This document shows positions 20,551 through 30,012 of a DNA stretch of 64,000 nucleotides, one piece after another. The translations under genes and the position numbers were made by a program. Under the pieces are notes generated by a model. That model saw nothing but the letters and a program-made list of their open reading frames with translations, ran no database searches and was not told the DNA's origin. Source of the stretch: Plantago major (Eukaryota > Streptophyta > Magnoliopsida > Lamiales > Plantaginaceae); NCBI GenBank assembly GCA_026545765.1, contig CM048840.1, positions 46,860,580 through 46,924,579 of the forward strand, written 5' to 3'. How positions within the stretch are numbered: position 1 is the stretch's first letter; every line of letters starts with the position of its first letter.

Positions 20551-23500
20551 TGACAATATCCGAGACAAATGAGGCGGAAATATGCTTGGCTGATAGTGCA
20601 ACAACACACAACATATTCAATCATGTCAAGTTTTTGGACTACTTGTCAATGAGACAAGCGAATTTGAATACAATTTATGGTAGTGCGAAATTGATTGAAG
20701 GCTCTGGTAGAGCGAACATAACACTACCAAATGGGACAATAATTGCCATAGAAGAAGCATTATATTCTTCTAAGTCTCAGCAAAACTTATTGAGCTTTAA
20801 AGATATTCGACGGAATGAATATCATGTTGAGACCATGAGTGAAAATGGCAAAGAATTTCTTTATATCACATCAGTGAAATCCGGTAAGAAAAATGTCTTG
20901 GAAAGACTACCAGAATTGTCCCCTGGATTATATAGCACTAAGACTATAGCGATTGAAACATATGCTATGGAAAAACAAATTGATAGCATTTTTAAAGTTT
21001 GGCATGACCGGTTGGGCCATCCCGGATCAATGATTATGCGAAAGATTATTGAAAATTTATGTGGTCATACATTGAAAAATCAAAAGATTTACTACAACAA
21101 GGAATTCTCATATGGTGCTTGCTCTAAAGGCAAACTGATTACAAAACCATCATTTGAAAAGGTTGGATATGAAAATCCTTCTTTTCTTGAAAGAATTCAT
21201 GGAGATATATGTGGACCAATACAACCACCATCTGGACCATTTAGATATTTTATAATTTTGATAGATGCATCTACGAGATAGTCACATGTGTGCTTATTGT
21301 CTACTCGTAATATGGCATTTGCAAAATTGCTTGCCCAAATAATTCGTTTACGAGCACACTTTCCTGATTCTCCAATCAAGAGCATTCGTCTTGATAATGC
21401 TGTTGAATTTTCATCGCAAGCATTTAACGATTATTGCATGTTGATTGTCATAAAAGTTGAACATCCTGTTGCACATGTTCATACACAAAATGGTATGGCT
21501 GAATCGTTTATTAAACGCCTCCAGTTAGTTGCTAGGCCATTACTTATGCAATCTAGACTCCCTGCATCAGCATGGGGACATGCTATTTTACATGCTGCGA
21601 CACTTGTTCGCATCAGACCAACAAGCTATCATTCTCCCCCATGAAAATGGTATATGGTTATCAACCAAATATATCTCATCTGAAATTTTTTGGATGTGTG
21701 GTTTGTGTGCCTATTGCTCCACCGCAACGCACAAAGATGGGACCGCAAAGAAGAATGGGGATATATGTTGGATATTAATCTCCTTCGTTTATCAAGTATT
21801 TAGAACCATCTACTGGAGATTTATTTACGGCAAGATTTGCCGATTGCCATTTTGATGAATCAAACTTTCCAACAATGGGGGGAGAAACAAGGCAGTTGAA
21901 AAGTTGGGAAGTAATATATCGTGGAATGAATTGTCATTATCTGTTTTTGATCCTCGAACAAATCAAAGTGAACATGAAGTTTGAAAAATAATTCATTTAC
22001 AAATTCTAGAGAATCAACTGCCAGACTCATTCGCTAATCCAAAAAGAGTTACTTAATCTTATATTCCAGCTGCAAATGCTCCAAATAGAATTGAAGTGCC
22101 TGAAGGGCAAATTATAAATGAGTCTAAGGCACGCAGGAGACCAGTCGGTTCCAAAGATAAAAATTCTCGAAAACGGAAAGAAGCTAATAATGGCCCGTTA
22201 GAGGAAAAAGCTCTAGAAGAGAGTGATAAGACTCCTGATGAGTCACACGCCAATACAAAAGAGATTCAGGTACCTAAAATTGTTGAAAATGAAGAGATCT
22301 CGATAAATTATGTCGTGAATAGAAAGACAAGGAACCGAAATGAAATCGACGTCGACACAATATTCTCATATAATGTGGCGCGCGATATTGTGGAACAAAA
22401 TGAGGATCTTGAACCCACATCTATAAAAGAATGTAGTCGTAGAGATGATTGGCCAAAATGGAAACAGGCAATTACTGCATAATTGAATTCTCTTGGAAAA
22501 CATGAAGTTTTCGGTCCTATAGTCCGTACACCAAATGGTGTAAACCCCGTTGGATAGGAATGGGTATTTGTGCGGAAAAAGAAATGAGAAAAATGAAATT
22601 GCAAGATATAAAGCAAGGCTTGTCGCACAAGGTTTTACTCAAAGACATGGAATTTATTATGAAGAAACGTATTCTCCTGTGATGGATACGATTACATTTC
22701 GCTATCTAATAAGTCTGGCTACACATGAGAAACTTGAAATGCATCTTATGGATGTTGTAACAGCCTATCTGTATGTCTATGTTGAAAATGACATATACAT
22801 GAAAATCTCTGTGGGATTCAAAATGCCTGGGGGACAATCCCGAGATGGTTATTCAACTAAGTTGAATAAATCCTTATATGGATTAAAATAATCGGGACGA
22901 ATGTTGTTCAATCGCTTGAGCACATTTTTGAAAAATGAAGGCTATACAAATGATCCTATATGTCCATGCGTTTTCATTAAATGATCAGGATCGAAATTTG
23001 TCATTATGCTGTATATTTCGATGACTTGAATATTATTGGAACTCCTGAAGAGTTAGCAAAGGCAGTCGATTGTTTGAAAAATGAATTTGAAATGAAAGAC
23101 CTTGGAAAAACAAAGTATTATTTGGGTCTACGAATTGAGCATTTGGCAAATGGCACGCTTATCCATCAGTCCAATTATTTGGAAAGATTGTTGAAACGAT
23201 TTTATATGGATAAGCTCATCCGATAAATACCCCCATGGTTGTAAGGTCTCTCGATGTGAAAAGAGACCCATTTAGACCTCGAGAAGATGGCGAAGAACTT
23301 CTTGGCCCTGACGTGCCATATCTTAGTGCTATTGGTGCACTGATGTACCTTGCTAACAATACACGCTTGATGTAGCTTTTGCTGTTAATTTACTAGCAAG
23401 GTATAGTTCTTTTCCAACTCGAAGACATTGGACTGGAGTTAAACAAGTACTTCAATACTTACGAGGCACAGTGGATATAGGCTTGTAATATCCAAAATGT

Positions 23501-24013
23501 AGCAATCCAGAATTAATTGGATATGCCGATGCGGGGTATTTATCTGATCTGCACAAAGCTCGATCTCAAACAGGTTATCTATTTACATGTGGAGGTACAG
23601 CCATTTCATGGCGTTCTGTTAAGCAAACTTTTTATGCTACTTCTTCTAACCATGCAGAAATTTTAGCAATTCATGAAGCAAGTCGTAAATGTGTTTGATT
23701 AAGATCTTTAACTGGACATGTTCGATATACATGTGGTCTTACATTCAAGAAGGAAGTTCCAACTGTGCTATATGAGGACAATGTAGCTTGCATAGCTCAA
23801 CTAAAGGGAGGCTTCATCAAAGGTGATCATACAAAGCACATATCACCAAATTTTTTCTTCGCTCATGATTTGCAAGAAGAATGATCCATCCAAGTTCAAC
23901 AGATTCGTTCAATTGACAACTTGGCGGACTTATTTACCAAATCACTTCCACCTCCATCATTTGAGAGACTGGTTCGAAAGATTGGGATGCGGCGACTCAA
24001 AGAATTGAAGTGA
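20551..24013 (+). pseudogene. Copia 2 pol
   Basis: Protease region with ADSATTH at about 20590 (DSA in place of DSG), GAG-pre-integrase (WHDRLGHPGS), integrase (HGDICGPI, IRLDNAVEF with Val for the usual Gly, and NGMAESFIKRLQ) to 21644, a gap with frameshifts, then reverse transcriptase (EIARYKARLVAQGFTQ, MDVVTAYLY, a shortened active site near 23010 reading YFDDLNII), and RNase H (GYADAGYLSD, SSNHAEILAI, DHTKHISPNFFF, LADLFTKSLP) ending at 24013. Many stops (21279, 21642, 22480, 22556, 22888, 22981, 23226, 23697, 23881). Confidence 0.9.
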
Positions 24014-24160
24014 TACTCTAATCAGGGGAGTTGGATACGCACTGCACTCTTTTTCCCTTGACTGAGTTTTTATCACACTGGATTTTTCTTAGCAAGGTTA
24101 TCAACGAGGCAGTATCTCTCGCGTACCAACTATCACTGACTCGTGTTCATTCAAGGGGAG

Positions 24161-24346
24161 TGTTAGAGATAAATGTACAAGAGTTAGTATTTGATTAGGA
24201 CTGTTATTAGAAGAGTTATAATGTATTCAGTATACACTTCTAGATATGCCCTAGACGATCCTCTCACTTGTATATATATGTCTGTACTCTCACTTTATGA
24301 TTAGAATAAACTCTCTATTCTATTCTTCTCTATTTTCTCTCAACAA
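24161..24346 (+). repeat. 3' LTR of Copia 2
   Basis: 186 bp, the partner of 18597-18783, with a few substitutions and a one-base length difference. It is preceded by the PPT (TTCAAGGGGAG) and followed by the target duplication ATAAT. Confidence 0.95.
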
Positions 24347-24569
24347 TAATATAATAATATTCCTTTTTTTGCTTTCTTATTGTTATGAAACTTTGTATTT
24401 CATCTATTCATATAGTATTCCCTCTAGACCTTCATATATTGATCATATTTAGTCGTCCCATATAACTCCATGCATTACTAAAAATGGTAGTTATCTCACA
24501 CCAAATAAATAATAATAATAAATCTTACATTTACACACATTTTACCATACTTTTATATATAATTTATCA

Positions 24570-24850
24570 TATATTCCACCCGTCCCGATTTCAACTTCCC
24601 GCATTTCATTTTGGCACGTCCCAATTTCTCACCCCTTAAATGGAAAATATCTCTCCTACTTTATTCAATATTTCTCATACTTTATTCACTATCTTTCCTA
24701 CTTTATCATCACCTCTCCTATTATTCACTTTTCTCTTAAAACTTACACAATTATACCTATGCATCCTTTCTCATTACACCCATTTTTCCATTTGCTCTCT
24801 TTGGTCCATCTTATTTTCCCCTTGTTTTCATTATTTACTGTATTTTTTTC
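24570..24850. repeat. Dispersed repeat, MITE-like, copy 1
   Basis: A CT-rich, pyrimidine-biased stretch beginning near CACCCGTCCCG and rich in the phrase TCTCCTACTTTATTCA. A related copy lies at 63609-63785. The start resembles the TIR of Stowaway/Tourist-like MITEs, but no matching right end is found, so it may be a truncated copy. The open frame inside it is a by-product of the repeat. Confidence 0.5.
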
Positions 24851-24870
24851 GTTGAGCAACACAAATTTTT

Positions 24871-25143
24871 TACTCCCTCCGGTCTTTTACAAGGTTTACC
24901 ATTTGGTTTTGTGTGAATTTTAAGGAAATATAATAAAATAGTAAATAGATATAAAAAGTAAGAGAAAGTATAGAAAAAGTAAGAGAGAGAATAACTGTTT
25001 CATTGTATAATCCCTAAATTTTCATTGTATAAAATAATTGAAAATTTTTGCACGACGGTTCGAGAGTTATTCGTAGTCTAAGTTGAATTTTGTTGACTTT
25101 GAAAAAGTCAAAACGGGAAAACTGTCGAGGGACGGAGAGAGTA
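24871..25143. mobile_element. Stowaway-like MITE
   Basis: A 273-bp element with terminal inverted repeats, TACTCCCTCCGGTC at the left and TACTCTCTCCGTCCC (reverse complement) at the right, and a TA target duplication. The CTCCCTCCGTCCC end is the signature of Stowaway MITEs (Tc1/mariner-related). No coding capacity. Confidence 0.85.
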
Positions 25144-25603
25144 TATACATAAAATTGACATAAAATGTTTATTTATAAAACATTACTAATATTATTTACA
25201 ACATTATTTATATATTTAAAAACATTATATCGTCTCTCAGGTCTCTCACTAATTCACGTATCTTAACCATATATTATTAAAATTACTTTTCTTTCCTTAA
25301 CTTCTTGCTTCGTCAGACTCATGTATCTCTTAACCATTTATATAAATCATATAAATCGAACAATTGATAAGAAATAAGTTCCGATATTATTGGCAGTACT
25401 ATCGTATATATAGTTCTTACATCACAACAAACATACGCACACTAGCTAGCTTGGAGGAAGATAGTGATAACATAATGGAATCAAGAAAATAAACTTAACG
25501 AAGACATATGCAAATATGCAATCCCCAAACATTAACTTATTGCGAGGCGAGCGATACTGTATCTAGTGATACATACTGTAGTAGTGTAGATCATGCATAT
25601 ATA
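25144..25603. other. Non-coding stretch downstream of cysteine-rich gene 1
   Basis: AT-rich, no open frame or recognised repeat. It should contain the 3' UTR and polyadenylation site of the gene at 25604-25888, which reads towards it. Confidence 0.5.
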
Positions 25604-25888
25604 TCAGAGTGTTCCATTGTTTGTCAAAGCTTTGCAGCAAAATAAGCATTGTCTAGGTGGACAGCCGCATGCACAATTACAGTGACATGCTTGAAGCTTT
25701 CTTACACGGTACCCTTCACCTGAAATATCGACCGCGAATCCATTAGTAGAGTTGTAGAGGCTTGTTATGTCCAGATCGATGTTCGACAAGTCATTGGAGA
25801 AAGAGTTGCTGAGATAGCACACGACTGCGAATCCCATCAGGACTGCGAACATAATTGGCACTGTGCTAGTAGTGTTGTCTTTCAACAT
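25604..25888 (-). CDS. Small cysteine-rich protein with N-terminal hydrophobic segment (copy 1)
   Basis: 94 residues, single exon, ATG at 25888. Residues 10-27 (VPIMFAVLMGFAVVCYLS) are a hydrophobic helix that could be a signal peptide or membrane anchor. A middle region carries an NST glycosylation site, then RVRKLQ. The C-terminus has eight cysteines at 68, 70, 72, 74, 76, 81, 84 and 85 in the pattern CxCxCxCxCx4CxxCC. The paralogue at 28277-28576 keeps every cysteine. A TATA box lies about 90 bases upstream. The pattern CxCxCxC is unlike defensins or other plant cysteine-rich families I know and could bind metal or be palmitoylated; this is speculation. Intact frame, conserved with its copy, so probably a real gene. 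Function unknown. Confidence 0.8.
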   Translation of the reverse strand: MLKDNTTSTVPIMFAVLMGFAVVCYLSNSFSNDLSNIDLDITSLYNSTNGFAVDISGEGYRVRKLQACHCNCACGCPPRQCLFCCKALTNNGTL

Positions 25889-25977
25889 GGTTCGATAACT
25901 TGGATGGAGATTAAGTTTACTTTGGGAATTTTAGTTGTGTGTTGAATGTGTGATAAGAGTATATTGGGGTCTCTCGG

Positions 25978-25985
25978 TTTATATA
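25978..25985 (-). promoter_or_regulatory. TATA box of cysteine-rich gene 1
   Basis: TATATAAA on the minus strand, 90 bases upstream of the ATG at 25888. The same box sits at the same distance upstream of the second copy (28667-28674). Confidence 0.75.
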
Positions 25986-26220
25986 CAGCTAGCTTAAGTT
26001 GTGTTTGATTAAAAGAATGTCATGGTCTCATTCACAGATTTGGCTGCCTGGATTAACTAATAGTACTAGCTAGCTAGTACTCGTATATTTTAACTTCAAA
26101 TTGTAATTAATGTCTGTATACTCCAGAATTAGCTAGTCATTCCTAACTAGCTAGTACAAAAGGATGCGACTCACGGCCGTCTAATAAGAATCTTCACCGC
26201 TACCTATTATTACATACATG
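25986..26220 (-). repeat. Duplicated upstream region of cysteine-rich gene 1
   Basis: Clearly similar to 28675-28880: shared blocks include GATTAAAAGAATGTCATG near the gene and AAAAGGATGCGA.TCACGGCC further away. The duplication therefore included about 300 bases of promoter. Conserved blocks here are candidates for shared control elements. Confidence 0.75.
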
Positions 26221-26525
26221 AGTCAAAACTCTGCTGGTTCAGGGAGAGTACAATTAAGCCCAGAGGTTGTGCGGTAAATAGTTGGAAATTAGATTGTAGG
26301 AGAGTTTTTTGGATTAATAATAATTGGGTTGTAGTTAGTACTATCAAAAACTTGATCCAATTCCGAATTCTGTGATCCAAAATGACCCAAAAATGTCAAG
26401 GTCACCATCTGAGCATGGACCTGAGACCTGATCCGAATCATCCATTCCAAAGTCATCCAAATCGATTTGATCCTAAATCATCCGATCCGAAATGACTCGA
26501 ATCAAAATTTTATTCCAAATTTATA
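26221..26525. other. Non-coding stretch with degenerate short repeats
   Basis: Between 26340 and 26520 a motif like GATCC(G/A)AA(T/A).(A/C)CC recurs about eight times (TGATCCAA, GATCCGAA, ATCCAAAG). No gene. It ends at the start of an LTR-like insertion. Confidence 0.55.
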
Positions 26526-28100
26526 TGTTGGTCTCTTAGACAACAAGGTTAAGTCTGAGGGGGATAGACTTTAAAACTTTTCGTGTCTAAAACAAATTTC
26601 TCAACAGATACAAGTATATGTTGGTACTTATCTTTTCAGAGTGCGGAAGTCAGTTGGAAAATCTACTTTACGCGGATAGACAAATAAGGTGTTGAAAGAA
26701 AATTACAATTTGTAAATAACACTTGTTTAATGTGGTATCTGAATGTGGCGTAATCTTTCAACTAATCCACTTCACCCTTCACAAGGACTTGAACTCACTA
26801 AGACAGAAGATTAAGGTTCCGTACAAAATTCTATATGTAGCTAAATCCCTTTACCTCTAAGTTCTCAACTTAGTAACCTTGAACCCTCTTTCTTTGACTT
26901 CCCAAGTCAATAATACCCCAGTTCCTCCAAGGGATTTTCCTTAATTCTTCAAGTTAAGTAGTTTTCCTCCCTTAACCTTATTCCAAGGGGTTTTCCATGG
27001 TAATCCAGCAAAGTATTTCCTCCCTTTAACATGCTTGTCGAGTGGTTGGCTTTGTCAAGATAGTGTATACATTAAACAAAATGTTTCGGTGACTTTGTAA
27101 ACAAAGAAACTTCACTTGAGTTCCTATATTCCAGGGACTAAGTAGATAGTTTCTGAAAACAAGACTTCTTGTTTAGAGGAAAGAATCGTTTGTAGGCGCT
27201 CGCAACTTTAAAGCTTGTTCTACCTCTTTACAAGTAGCTTTTGCAAAGCTTGAGTCTGTAGGAGTTTTGAGACTACAAAGTTTGATAAAGTTTGATCGCA
27301 ATCTAAGTTCGTAGTATGTCGAGTGTGTGTTTTCTCATCTACTAAGTGTCTATTAATCAGTCCCGCTGTGATTTGAATTCGTTGGGTACAAATTCAAATT
27401 AGATGCTGAAAAGTCACTATCAAATGAACTTGGTTTTTGTCCTTACCTTCAGCAGGTATGCTTTATGGCAGGTTAAGACTTTGTCTTTTACTTTTACAAT
27501 AGTACATTGTCACAACTCCTTTGTAACATATTAATTTCTTAGTTGTCTTAAGGAACTAAGTGACTGTTTCTATCTTTTGAGAAACTACATTCAACAGGTA
27601 ACAATCTTCAGAAGGTAGTTTGGTCAACCGACTTCGTATTACAAATTTTCACTTGACCAAGTAACTGCTCAGACATTACTCGCTAAAAGATGTCCTCTAT
27701 ATCTTGGATAACTTATTCAGTTATGCTAAGTCTTTGGTGTAGGTTTAGGTAACTTTCAATCACTTGTAATCTAAGAGTTTAGCTAGATTTTAATATCATT
27801 ATTGAATCGTAAGAGAGCTTTCGATAACTTAGATTGTTCTAAGTCAGTGATACTAGAATAGGTGAAACTGTTCGTTAGTTAAGTTCTTTGCAATTCAAGT
27901 CTAAACAATGTAATCTTGAATCTAGTTTCTTATTGTAAATCTGCTTCGCATGGATAGTAGACATTTTGCCTAAGGCTCGATGGATATATATTTATATATC
28001 CACCAGAAAAACAATCTATTATAAGTCAGTTTCAGATGTATGTTAAATCATTGTTTGTTCAACATTGATCTCAACAATGCTTTAGTATATCTATGTTACA
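26526..28100. mobile_element. LTR-like insertion, possible solo LTR
   Basis: Starts TGTTGGTCTCTTAGAC and has the same internal plan as the LTRs of Sire A and Sire B: a run of G, then ACTTTTAAAAC-like sequence, GTGGTATCTGA.TGTGGCGTAAT near 26730, and AACTAATCCACT.CACCCTT, followed by many short C-rich phrases about CCAAGT/AAGTA. It has no coding region and no second copy nearby, so a solo LTR of a related, more distant family is likely. The right end and target duplication could not be placed with confidence. It separates the two cysteine-rich genes. Confidence 0.65.
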
Positions 28101-28276
28101 AAACCCAGGTTCTTTCATTCTTTCAAATGTTATTACATCATATATAACAAACTCACAATTTGGAAGAAGACAACTGGGAAGAAAAGGCGAATAAGAAGAG
28201 CAACATAATTAACTTAATTATTGCAGTGATGTGTGTATATATATATATATAGATAGATAGATGTGTAAGAAATGGA

Positions 28277-28576
28277 TCAGAGTGTCCCGTTGTTTCTTAA
28301 AGCTCCACAGCAATTCAAGCATTGTCTGATTGGGCAGCTGCACGCACAATTACAGTAACATGCTTGAAGCTTTCTAACACGGTGCTCTTTGCCGGAAATA
28401 TTGTCGCCCATGAGATTCGCAAATCCGTTGGTAGAGTTGTACATGCTTGTTAATTTCAAATCACTCGGGAAGTCGTCCTGAGAGAAGGAGTTGGCGAGAT
28501 AGCACACCAGTGCGAATCCCATCAAAAATGCGAATATTACAGCAACTGTGTTACCAGTACTGTTACCATTCGACAT
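28277..28576 (-). CDS. Small cysteine-rich protein with N-terminal hydrophobic segment (copy 2)
   Basis: 99 residues, single exon, ATG at 28576. Clear paralogue of 25604-25888: the shared blocks are the hydrophobic helix (FLMGFALVCYLANSFS, residues 17-32), MYNSTNGFA, RVRKLQAC and the tail NNGTL. Eight C-terminal cysteines at 73, 75, 77, 79, 81, 86, 89 and 90 match copy 1 exactly. Differences are concentrated in the middle, where copy 2 has a few extra residues (LMG), while both the helix and the cysteine block are kept. Upstream DNA is also duplicated. Same strand and same order, so a tandem duplication. Likely membrane-anchored or secreted. I do not recognise the family. Confidence 0.8.
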   Translation of the reverse strand: MSNGNSTGNTVAVIFAFLMGFALVCYLANSFSQDDFPSDLKLTSMYNSTNGFANLMGDNISGKEHRVRKLQACYCNCACSCPIRQCLNCCGALRNNGTL

Positions 28577-28666
28577 GATCGATTGATCGAAATTAAGTTT
28601 AGTTTGGGAAATTTTAGTAGTGTACTAATGAATTAATGTGTGATAAGATCATAAAAGGGTCGCAGG

Positions 28667-28674
28667 TTTATATA
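28667..28674 (-). promoter_or_regulatory. TATA box of cysteine-rich gene 2
   Basis: TATATAAA on the minus strand, 91 bases upstream of the ATG at 28576, matching copy 1. Confidence 0.75.
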
Positions 28675-28880
28675 GAGCTCCCTTAATTATGTTTGATTAA
28701 AAGAATGTCATGATCTCATTCATAGATTTGGATGCATTAAACTAATATTAGCTTGTAGTGGTATATATTAACTTCAATTACTAATCTTAATATACTCTAG
28801 AAATTAGTCATTCCTAGTTAGTACAAAAGGATGCGAGTCACGGCCGTCTAACAAGAATCTTCTGGACTACCAGTTATTAC
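28675..28880 (-). repeat. Duplicated upstream region of cysteine-rich gene 2
   Basis: Partner of 25986-26220. Similarity fades at about 28880 (TCTTCTGGAC against TCTTCACCGC), which marks the distal edge of the duplication. Confidence 0.75.
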
Positions 28881-29635
28881 ATACAAACTCTAGTTCAGGG
28901 CTGCTGGAGGGTGGTTTTTTTTTTTTTTTAATAAATTCACAGAGTTAACCGCGCTTACAATATTAAAATGGATGACCACTCGAAGATTTTCTGATGTCCG
29001 GACAAGAGTGAGAACAAAGTGCGTGGTAAATTATATGTGTTGGTTTGTGAGGTTAGCATATTACTTAGAGAGCAACCCCTTGGCAAGCGCATCGGCCCAC
29101 AAGGGATGGAATACAAAACCAACTAACGGTGGACGGTTGGTATCTACAAGGCGCGGCGAGGACACACAATTTAAGTGCGGTAAATACAAAATTGTCCAAA
29201 GTTTCAGAGAGCTTATTGGTCTTGAGAATGCTACTCTTAGAAACAAGGTCTACCATTATTTTCAGAAATCCGTCGATAAGAACTTTAAATTCAAGCATGT
29301 TTGATCTGGAGCGATTTGAGGATGGACGATCTATTGAAAAGTTTTTTAACACCAATATATAACAATATATATGGGGAAATTTAGTAATATGCACATTTAA
29401 CTAACGTTGTTAGTTGATCACTAAGGAAATTTGGAGTGAGGGCGCGTGAGCAACATTTTCAATAACTCAAGGAGTTTGGTAGTAAATCATGAGTTCGAGT
29501 GGGTTTCACGTACATTTTCAAGAACTCGGAGGTAATATGTGTTGGAATTTTTAATTAAAGTGTGTTTAGTGTCTTTAATTACTCAATTTGGATGGAAGAT
29601 GAATGAGAAATTAATGCAAAGATAGACCGCTTGTA
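28881..29635. other. Unassigned stretch left of the CACTA element
   Basis: A T-run at 28917-28930 is followed by about 450 bases of more GC-balanced sequence with overlapping open frames on both strands (29061-29394). The T-run next to a change in composition suggests the 3' tail of a minus-strand retroposed sequence, but I find no convincing domain. It ends with GTA at 29633-29635, the left target duplication of the CACTA element. Confidence 0.4.
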
Positions 29636-29651
29636 CACTACTAGAAAAACC
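29636..29651 (+). repeat. Left terminal inverted repeat of CACTA element
   Basis: CACTACTAGAAAAACC. It pairs with 59743-59758 over about 14 bases with one mismatch and a one-base offset. Confidence 0.85.
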
Positions 29652-29654
29652 AAA

Positions 29655-29885
29655 AAAAATTGACAGCTATATTTTGACAGCAAGTTGGCTGTCAAAATTA
29701 TAGTTGAATTGTAACTGCCAAATTGATGAATTGTAACAGCTGGTTGAAAGAAATTGTTAATTTGCCTCCACCTCGGTTACGGGACTAAAGACCATATCAT
29801 TAGTGACAGGTGGCTGTCAATAATAGATTTTCAACCTTTGACCATGATATTTGTGACAGCCAGCTGTTGCAGGGGCTGTCAATAA
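29655..29885. repeat. Left subterminal motif cluster of CACTA element
   Basis: At least seven copies of (T)GACAGC or its complement GCTGTCA, several as near palindromes such as GACAGCAAGTTGGCTGTC and GACAGCCAGCTGTTGC. A further copy, ACAGCTAGCTGTC at 36213-36225, lies beyond the LINE and belonged to the same block before the LINE inserted. These are the likely binding sites for the element's own regulatory/transposition protein. Confidence 0.75.
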
Positions 29886-30012
29886 TAAATTTTCAATACC
29901 TCCCCTTTTTTATTTTTGAGAAAAAAAGGTTATATATATTAACCAACAAAGGATAAGAATGTAAATACAAGTAATATCTCAAAGAACAGGACATTACAAA
30001 GGGATTCAAGTG

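Larger units (their letters stand above)
18597..24346 (+). mobile_element. Copia LTR retrotransposon with short LTRs (Copia 2)
   Basis: A 5750-bp plus-strand element. LTRs at 18597-18783 and 24161-24346 (187 and 186 bp) begin TGTTAGAG and end TCTCAACA. The target duplication ATAAT is perfect (18592-18596, 24347-24351). A purine tract CAAGGGGAG precedes the 3' LTR. Domain order gag, protease, integrase, reverse transcriptase, RNase H is Copia type. The short LTRs, gag style (AKAMIFLRHHLDESLK) and compact size suit the Ale/Retrofit lineage, an inference from remembered family features. All coding parts carry stops and frameshifts, so it is dead. Confidence 0.95.

Noticed and set aside
24640-24855. 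71-codon hydrophobic frame
   Set aside because: Falls in a dispersed MITE-like repeat that recurs at 63609-63785; low complexity, no start context.
29061-29394. Possible RNase H fragment of another LINE (ADALAK-like phrase on the minus strand)
   Set aside because: The phrase is short and the neighbouring sequence shows none of the other RNase H motifs; left unassigned.
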